A stretch of DNA of 11,864 nt from Clostridia bacterium (lineage in GTDB: Bacteria > Bacillota > Clostridia > Christensenellales > Aristaeellaceae): contig JAFZLE010000151.1 of assembly GCA_017551645.1 (NCBI GenBank), forward strand, positions 1 to 11,864, written 5' to 3'. Position numbers and translations under genes: made by a program. Every line of letters begins with the position of its first letter. Positions within the stretch are counted from its first letter, which is position 1. Positions 7,992 to 11,864 of the stretch are shown one piece after another. A model generated the notes under the pieces. It was not told the origin of the DNA, ran no database searches, and saw nothing but the letters and a program-made list of their open reading frames with translations.

Positions 7992-8002
7992 ATCCGGTCA
8001 CC

Positions 8003-8899
8003 TCACGCAAGCTGGTACGCGTCAAGCATAGTCTCGATTATGTGCCTGCTCCACACGTGCAGGCGGCGGGTAAACTCTATAGGCATTATCCTGAGCGGAG
8101 ACTCGGAGTGGTAGGGGCTTTGCTTGTCGAATACGCGGGGCATATTCATCCTGAGGTTGAAGCAGCCGTCATACCCGGTATCGACAAAGCCCTGCATCAC
8201 CCGGTCGTAATCGATATATCCCATCATCGGTGCGAACCCGAGTTCCTCCCGTTCGGGATCCACGGCCAGAGGCATGCCGCCGAAATTGTCCGCAAGATCC
8301 ACGCTGCGTATGCTTTTGCCCAGCAGGCAGATGTCAGTATAAGGTTTGATCTCGGCAACGCCTATGTGGGCCACATTCAGGTTGGTCTTCAGGCGTTCGG
8401 GGTCGCCGAGTTTGCGCATTATGTGATTCAGCTCTATGGCGTGATGGGTGTAGTGCGGTTTTGTCCACGAGCCGCTGTGCTCGATGAGCAGCGTCACGTC
8501 CGCGTCCTGAGCGGTGCCGAGCAGGCGCTCCAGGTAACTCAGGTTCGCGCTTTCATATTCCCGCCGGGTGTTGTTTTGGGCATAGCCCAGGGGGATCACG
8601 ACGTTCTTGATCCCCAGCATCCCTGCGCCGAGCACGGCTTTATGCACGCTTGGTTCGTCATACAGGGGATTATACCCGGCGACATGGGCAACTGCGGGAG
8701 CTATTCCGGATTTTTCAAAAAAACCGCGTGTCCTCTCTGCCCAGCCGCTTTCATGCGGCGAAGCCCATTCGCCCTCGTTCGCGGGCGAGAAATCGTAATC
8801 GATGTAATTGAATCCGCAGTTTTTAAGTTCTTCAAAGCACTGTGTCTCGCTAAGCCCGTATTCTTTCCATATCGGGCTGACAGCAGCAGATATAATCAT
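8003..8899 (-). CDS. TIM-barrel isomerase-like paralogue with degenerate metal site
   Basis: 298-residue paralogue of the gene directly downstream, colinear from end to end (VSPIWKEYG and VAHVAGYNP near the start; LGIKNVV; LADNFGGMPLA; MMGYIDYD). Only some of the catalytic residues survive. Glu140 (LLIEHSGSW) and His178 are kept. The family Asp is Asn175 (LNVAHIG), the metal His is Asp201 (SVDLADNFG), the last Glu is Arg250 (FNLRMNM) and the YHPG His is Pro103. It may be a pseudoenzyme, a partner subunit, or an enzyme of altered chemistry. The frame is intact, so it is not a pseudogene. The ATG at 8899 is chosen because MIISAAVSPIW aligns with the neighbour's N-terminus and has GGGGTGA 4 nt upstream. 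A TTG at 8932 in the same frame lacks such a site. First gene of the two-gene operon. Confidence 0.82.
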   Translation of the reverse strand: MIISAAVSPIWKEYGLSETQCFEELKNCGFNYIDYDFSPANEGEWASPHESGWAERTRGFFEKSGIAPAVAHVAGYNPLYDEPSVHKAVLGAGMLGIKNVVIPLGYAQNNTRREYESANLSYLERLLGTAQDADVTLLIEHSGSWTKPHYTHHAIELNHIMRKLGDPERLKTNLNVAHIGVAEIKPYTDICLLGKSIRSVDLADNFGGMPLAVDPEREELGFAPMMGYIDYDRVMQGFVDTGYDGCFNLRMNMPRVFDKQSPYHSESPLRIMPIEFTRRLHVWSRHIIETMLDAYQLA

Positions 8900-8903
8900 A
8901 TGA

Positions 8904-8910
8904 TCACCCC
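8904..8910 (-). promoter_or_regulatory. Ribosome binding site deciding the start of the first isomerase-like gene
   Basis: GGGGTGA on the minus strand lies 4 nt before the ATG at 8899. It favours this start over in-frame ATG (8914) and TTG (8932) codons further upstream. Confidence 0.6.
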
Positions 8911-8951
8911 ACATGAACAGGTCTTGCGCCAAATGGACCGCATCCCGCGCC

Positions 8952-8963
8952 TTTCGCGCGAAA
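8952..8963. promoter_or_regulatory. Perfect 12-bp palindrome downstream of the isomerase operon -10 box (candidate operator)
   Basis: TTTCGCGCGAAA reads the same on both strands. It begins about 14 bp downstream of the -10 box, just inside the predicted transcript. A repressor bound here would block initiation or elongation. It is seen directly; the binding protein is unknown and no regulator gene is in the window. Confidence 0.5.
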
Positions 8964-8976
8964 AAGCTGCGTTTCG

Positions 8977-9005
8977 ATTTTAATGCTATTCACGTTTGGT
9001 GTCAA
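8977..9005 (-). promoter_or_regulatory. Sigma-70-type promoter of the two-gene isomerase operon
   Basis: On the minus strand a consensus -35 box TTGACA (9005-9000), a 17-nt spacer and a -10 box TAAAAT (8982-8977) precede the ATG at 8899. The leader would be about 70 nt. This is one of the best promoter matches in the window and is flanked by two inverted repeats that may confer regulation. Confidence 0.82.
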
Positions 9006-9010
9006 GCGTG
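8991..9010. promoter_or_regulatory. Inverted repeat overlapping the -35 box of the isomerase operon (candidate operator)
   Basis: CACGTTTG and CAAGCGTG are 8-bp arms with one mismatch (A/G) around GTGT. The repeat covers the TTGACA box, where a bound repressor would exclude RNA polymerase. It differs in sequence from the downstream palindrome at 8952-8963. Confidence 0.4.
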
Positions 9011-9024
9011 ATCCGCATTAAAAG

Positions 9025-9057
9025 AAACAGGATCGACCGAAAGGGCCGATCCTGTTT
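9025..9057 (-). terminator. Intrinsic terminator of the sstT-sdaA operon
   Basis: The arms AAACAGGATCG and CGATCCTGTTT are perfectly complementary over 11 bp, with a short inner extension around a GAAA loop. On the minus strand the stem is followed by CTTTTAATG, giving a U-rich run. It lies 45 nt beyond the sdaA stop and just upstream of the isomerase operon promoter, so it separates the two operons. Confidence 0.85.
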
Positions 9058-9060
9058 GCC

Positions 9061-9076
9061 GCCCGGGGACCCGGGC
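9061..9076. repeat. Small GC-rich inverted repeat between the sdaA stop and its terminator
   Basis: GCCCGG-GGAC-CCGGGC forms a 6-bp GC stem with a 4-nt loop in the sdaA 3' untranslated region. It has no T-tract of its own. It may protect the mRNA end or be incidental. Confidence 0.35.
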
Positions 9077-9102
9077 TGATCCGATGCGGAAACAGTGTGC
9101 GC

Positions 9103-10299
9103 TCAGTTTGCGTAGTAGATCTGCGCCAGGCCTCCGTGGGAGGTCTCCCGGTACTTTTCGTCCATGTCTTTGCCGGTGCGGTACATGGTGGCGACGACTT
9201 CGTCGAACGAGATCTTGCGGGTAGAGAAAAGGAAGCGCGACAGGTTTACTGAACTGATGGCGCGCATGGCGGCGACCGCGTTGCGTTCTATGCAGGGGAT
9301 CTGCACCAGACCGTTCACGGGATCGCAGGTCAGGCCGAGATTGTGCTCCATCGCGATCTCGGCGGCGTATTCGATCTGATCTATGTTAAGGCCGTACAGC
9401 GACGCCAGCGCCGCCGCGGTCATGGAACACGCGCTGCCTATCTCGGCCTGGCAGCCGCACTCTGCGCCGGAAATGCTGGCGTTGGTGCGTATGACGTTGC
9501 CTATCATGCCCGCGACCGCCAGGGCGTCAAGTATCTCGTCTTCCGGGAAACCACGCTCCGAATGCATGTAATACATAACGGAAGGCAGTACGCCGCAGCT
9601 GCCGCAGGTAGGCGCGGTGACCACTATATGCTCGTCCGCGTTCTCCTCGCTCACGGCGTAGGCGTAGGCGGCGATGATACGGTTCATGGTCACGTCGGCG
9701 CTCTCGTTGTAGCAGCGCTTTTCGAACAGGATCTTTGCCTTTTTCGCCACGCCCAGGCCGCCGGGCAGTATGCCTTCGGCGTTCAGCCCGCGGTGTATGG
9801 AGTCTTTCATGGCTTCCCACACCGTCTGCAGATAGCCGTACAGCGACGGGCCTTCCATCCTGCCTATGAACTGGGCCAGATTCAGGCTGCGGTCGTGGCA
9901 GATCTTGAGTATCTCGGAAAAATACTTCTGGGGGTAGACTTCCTTTTCGTCGTCGGATTCCTCGTTCTCTATGCGTATGGAACCGCCGCCGACGCTGTAG
10001 ATGTAGTTGCTTCCCAGCAGCGTGCTGCCCTTAAAGGCTTCGAACAGCATAGTGTTCGGGTGGGGAAGATTGCCCTTCTCCCGGTCGAACACCACTACCG
10101 CGCCCGGTATCGCGCTTTTGATCGCCTTCTGGGTGCCGTGCCCTTCCCCGGTAAAGGCGAGGGAGCCGAACAGCGTCACGCGGAACGCGTCCGCGTCAGG
10201 ATATCTGCTTTTGAATACCTGCGCGGCGTTGTAGGGACCGACCGTATGTGAACTGGAAGGCCCGTTGCCGATCTTGTATACGCTTTTGATCGTTTTCAT
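9103..10299 (-). CDS. sdaA: L-serine dehydratase (L-serine ammonia-lyase), iron-sulfur dependent, single chain
   Basis: Deaminates L-serine to pyruvate and ammonia using a [4Fe-4S] cluster. The 398 residues fuse a beta domain (about 1-130, with GPSSSHTVGPYNAA at 13-26) to an alpha domain. Cluster cysteines are Cys283 (CGCQAEIG), Cys325 and Cys336 (CDPVNGLVQIPC). Their 42- and 11-residue spacings equal those of the Legionella type 2 enzyme (343/385/396). APTCGSCGVLPS (229-240) is also typical. It is about 55-60 residues shorter than E. coli SdaA or the Legionella enzyme, mostly in the beta domain and linker. It ends in YYAN, without the C-terminal Cys that caps the cluster in the Legionella structure. 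The ATG at 10299 has only a weak site (GAGA) upstream and lies 31 nt after the sstT stop, so it is probably co-transcribed with the transporter. Threonine may be a minor substrate. Confidence 0.94.
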   Translation of the reverse strand: MKTIKSVYKIGNGPSSSHTVGPYNAAQVFKSRYPDADAFRVTLFGSLAFTGEGHGTQKAIKSAIPGAVVVFDREKGNLPHPNTMLFEAFKGSTLLGSNYIYSVGGGSIRIENEESDDEKEVYPQKYFSEILKICHDRSLNLAQFIGRMEGPSLYGYLQTVWEAMKDSIHRGLNAEGILPGGLGVAKKAKILFEKRCYNESADVTMNRIIAAYAYAVSEENADEHIVVTAPTCGSCGVLPSVMYYMHSERGFPEDEILDALAVAGMIGNVIRTNASISGAECGCQAEIGSACSMTAAALASLYGLNIDQIEYAAEIAMEHNLGLTCDPVNGLVQIPCIERNAVAAMRAISSVNLSRFLFSTRKISFDEVVATMYRTGKDMDEKYRETSHGGLAQIYYAN

Positions 10300-10330
10300 T
10301 TTCTATTCTCGCTTTCGCTGTAAGAATGGC

Positions 10331-11575
10331 TCAAAACGGCAACTGTTTGCCCTGCTTTTTCCATTCGTGGAACTCCGCGGTAGCGGTGAACACCACGTCG
10401 CCGGAGGAGTTGAGCGCGGTCTCGAGAGAATCCTGTATCACGCTCACTATGAAGCCTACGCCCACCAGCTGCATGGCGATGTCGTTTGAGATGCCAAACA
10501 GCGAGCAGCCCAGCGGCACCAGCAGCAGGGAGCCGCCTGCTACGCCGGAAGTGCCGCACGCGGAGAACGTGGCCACTATGCTCAGGAATATCGCCATGGG
10601 CAGGGTGACGTGTACGCCGGTAGTGAACGCGGCCGCCAGAGAGAAGATGGTTATCGTCACCGCCGCGCCGTCCATGTTAATGGTGGAGCCCAGCGGTATG
10701 GACACGGAATACAGGTCTTCATCCAATCCCAGCTGCTTGCACAGTTCCATATTCACGGGTATGTTTGCCGCCGAGCTGCGGGTGAAGAACGCCGTGGTAC
10801 CGCTCGCTTTTATGCAGCGGAATATCAGCGGGTAGGGATTGCGCCGCAGCATGCTGCCCACGATCATCGGGTTTATGATAAGCGCTACGATGAGCATCGT
10901 GCCCACCAGCAGCAGTACCAGCTGACCGTAGGTGGCGAATATGCTCAGTCCGCTTTCGGATACCGCAGTGAAGACCAGACCCAGTATGCCGAACGGGGCG
11001 CAGGCTATGATCCAGTGCACGACCTTGGAAAACGCGCCCGCAAAATCTTCCAGCGCCGCTTTGGTGCCGGGGGAAGCCAGTTTGAGCGCCAGGCCTATGA
11101 TCACGGCCCAGAACAGTATGCCGATGTAATTGGCGTTTGCCAGGGCGTCGACAGGGTTCACGACTATGCTCTTAAGCAGGTTGAGCACCACGCCCGTCAT
11201 GCCTTCCGGCGCGGTGTATCCCGCCGCTTCCTTCGCGGCTTCGGCCACTTCCTCGCCTTCGAGCGGGATCTTGAGCGGGAAGAGGAAGCTTGTGAACACG
11301 GATACGATCGCCGCGCAGAGAGTGCTCAGCAGGTACAGTATGATCACCTTGCTGAACTTCTTGGCGTTTCCGCCTTTCGCATTGGCCAGCGAAGACGCGA
11401 CCAGCACGAATACAAGTATGGGAGCTATGGCCTTCAGGGCGTTCACGAACAAAGTGCCGGGTATGCCTATCCACGATACTTTGGGACAGATGAAACCCAG
11501 CGCCGCGCCTATCACAAGGCCGATCAATATGCGCAGGATCAGACTCAGGGAGTTCCATTTTCTGATAATACTCAT
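10331..11575 (-). CDS. sstT: Sodium/serine-threonine symporter
   Basis: Inner-membrane secondary transporter of the dicarboxylate/amino acid:cation symporter family that imports L-serine and L-threonine with Na+. With this start it has 414 residues, the same as E. coli SstT. Hydrophobic segments run throughout (for example 11-30, 41-62, 76-100, 150-168, 186-206, 216-240). The hairpin signature FFTRSSAANIPVNM lies at 263-276, TINMDGAAVTIT at 298-309, CGTSGVAGGSLLLVPL at 340-355 and QDSLETALNSS at 381-391. E. coli has NMAG where this protein has NMDG. Two in-frame ATGs are possible; the one at 11575 sits 5 nt after AAGGAAGGA, whereas the one at 11581 is too close to it. The dehydratase immediately downstream makes this a serine import and degradation operon. 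Confidence 0.94.
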   Translation of the reverse strand: MSIIRKWNSLSLILRILIGLVIGAALGFICPKVSWIGIPGTLFVNALKAIAPILVFVLVASSLANAKGGNAKKFSKVIILYLLSTLCAAIVSVFTSFLFPLKIPLEGEEVAEAAKEAAGYTAPEGMTGVVLNLLKSIVVNPVDALANANYIGILFWAVIIGLALKLASPGTKAALEDFAGAFSKVVHWIIACAPFGILGLVFTAVSESGLSIFATYGQLVLLLVGTMLIVALIINPMIVGSMLRRNPYPLIFRCIKASGTTAFFTRSSAANIPVNMELCKQLGLDEDLYSVSIPLGSTINMDGAAVTITIFSLAAAFTTGVHVTLPMAIFLSIVATFSACGTSGVAGGSLLLVPLGCSLFGISNDIAMQLVGVGFIVSVIQDSLETALNSSGDVVFTATAEFHEWKKQGKQLPF

Positions 11576-11773
11576 TGCCATCCTTCCTTTCGCTTCGTGT
11601 ACCGCTGAACATCGCTGCGTGTTTTGACATACTTAGCATATATTCTTTACAAGGCACGGTTTTTCCTGCCTGCGTTCTGCATACACGGCATAATTATATA
11701 CTGACAGGCGGACTTGCTCCCGTTCCTGTCCGATGGAATAGCCAAATGTCCGCGGCGGAGCCGAGCAGCTGAC
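11576..11773 (-). promoter_or_regulatory. sstT upstream region, promoter not clearly resolved
   Basis: About 200 bases without a gene. On the minus strand TATAAT occurs at 11698-11693, but no good -35 box lies at the right distance. A weaker pair, TTGTAA (11652-11647) with TATGTC 15 nt later, is nearer the gene. An inverted repeat GACAGG/CCTGTC spans 11703-11729. No riboswitch was recognised. If the TATAAT is used, the leader is about 110 nt. Confidence 0.3.
11581..11590 (-). promoter_or_regulatory. Ribosome binding site of sstT
   Basis: AAAGGAAGGA on the minus strand ends 5 nt before the ATG at 11575. It overlaps the alternative ATG at 11581, which argues against that codon as the start. 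Confidence 0.6.
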
Positions 11774-11798
11774 AGAAAAGAGAGGGTCAGACCCTCTC
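11774..11798 (-). terminator. Hairpin terminator of a leftward gene entering at the right edge
   Basis: GAGAGGGTC-A-GACCCTCTC (11780-11798) is a perfect 9-bp inverted repeat; in practice a 7-bp stem with a TCAGA loop. On the minus strand it runs straight into TTTTCTG. It lies 18 nt beyond a TGA at 11818-11816 and upstream of sstT, so it fits termination of an upstream leftward gene. Confidence 0.6.
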
Positions 11799-11815
11799 GA
11801 TTTATTGGCTGTGAT

Positions 11816-11864
11816 TCAGGACGCCGAGGCGCCAAAGGCGTCCAGCATTACCCGGTTCAGCAGA
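11816..11864 (-). CDS. C-terminal fragment of an unrecognised gene cut by the right edge
   Basis: Reading leftward, 15 sense codons (LLNRVMLDAFGASAS) end in TGA at 11818-11816, followed 18 nt later by a terminator hairpin. The strand agrees with sstT and sdaA. The piece is too short to assign a family, and the plus strand is also open here, so this rests mainly on the terminator. Confidence 0.3.
   Translation of the reverse strand, partial: LLNRVMLDAFGASAS

Noticed and set aside
6963..8983. Two long plus-strand frames (6963-8114, 8042-8983) opposite the isomerase genes
   Set aside because: They lie antisense to two homologous, motif-bearing proteins, and one reads through the terminator hairpin. 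No independent support.
9061..9076. Shared CCGGGGACC in the 6968-6995 hairpin and the 9061-9076 repeat as a dispersed repeat family
   Set aside because: Nine shared bases within GC-rich stems are easily due to chance; the flanks are unrelated.
10610..11608. Long plus-strand open frame opposite sstT
   Set aside because: Shadow of a well-conserved membrane transporter. Its product is rich in Arg, His, Gln and Tyr, typical of an antisense reading of hydrophobic codons.
11624..11652. TTGACA on the plus strand upstream of sstT as a rightward promoter
   Set aside because: No -10 box lies 16-18 nt downstream, and no rightward gene follows in the window.
1..11864. CRISPR arrays, tRNA/rRNA genes, insertion sequences, phage or toxin-antitoxin genes
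   Set aside because: No repeated spacers, RNA-gene signatures, transposase motifs or small paired genes were seen. Nearly all the DNA is accounted for by metabolic genes.

Overview
The window is a dense stretch of bacterial chromosome. It is GC-rich in coding DNA (roughly 55-60% by eye), has AT-rich promoter islands, and shows strong AGGAGG-type ribosome binding sites. Together with frequent ATA isoleucine codons, a ProB without a PUA domain and a single-chain iron-sulfur serine dehydratase, this suggests a fermentative Bacillota/Clostridia-like organism. The sequence alone does not fix the taxon. All genes are metabolic. There is no tRNA, rRNA, CRISPR array, phage gene or insertion sequence.

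Left block (1-6907): carbon flow from acetyl-CoA to proline. Going leftward from 3404 are a Si-type citrate synthase, proB (glutamate 5-kinase) and proA (glutamate-5-semialdehyde dehydrogenase, cut by the left edge); proB and proA overlap by ATGA. Going rightward from 3628 are an aconitase-family hydratase and an NADP-type isocitrate dehydrogenase, overlapping by 8 nt. The two transcripts diverge from a 223-bp AT-rich region holding two near-identical sigma-70 promoters (TTGCAT-N17-TATAAT on each strand). Citrate synthase, hydratase and IDH would make 2-oxoglutarate. After amination to glutamate, ProB and ProA would carry it toward proline.

Middle block (6968-9005): a strong hairpin between convergent genes is followed by a leftward two-gene operon of paralogous TIM-barrel (sugar phosphate isomerase/epimerase-type) proteins. 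The promoter-distal copy keeps all metal-binding residues. The promoter-proximal copy has lost most of them. The operon promoter (TTGACA-N17-TAAAAT) is flanked by two inverted repeats that look like operators.

Right block (9025-11864): a leftward sstT-sdaA operon for uptake of L-serine/threonine and deamination of serine to pyruvate and ammonia. It ends at a clear intrinsic terminator. Beyond it a second hairpin terminator and 15 sense codons at the right edge suggest the tail of another leftward gene.

The least ordinary features are the degenerate isomerase paralogue and its operator-like palindromes, the divergent (YbhJ-like) aconitase homologue in the aconitase position, and the symmetric divergent promoter. 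No wholly new system is evident.
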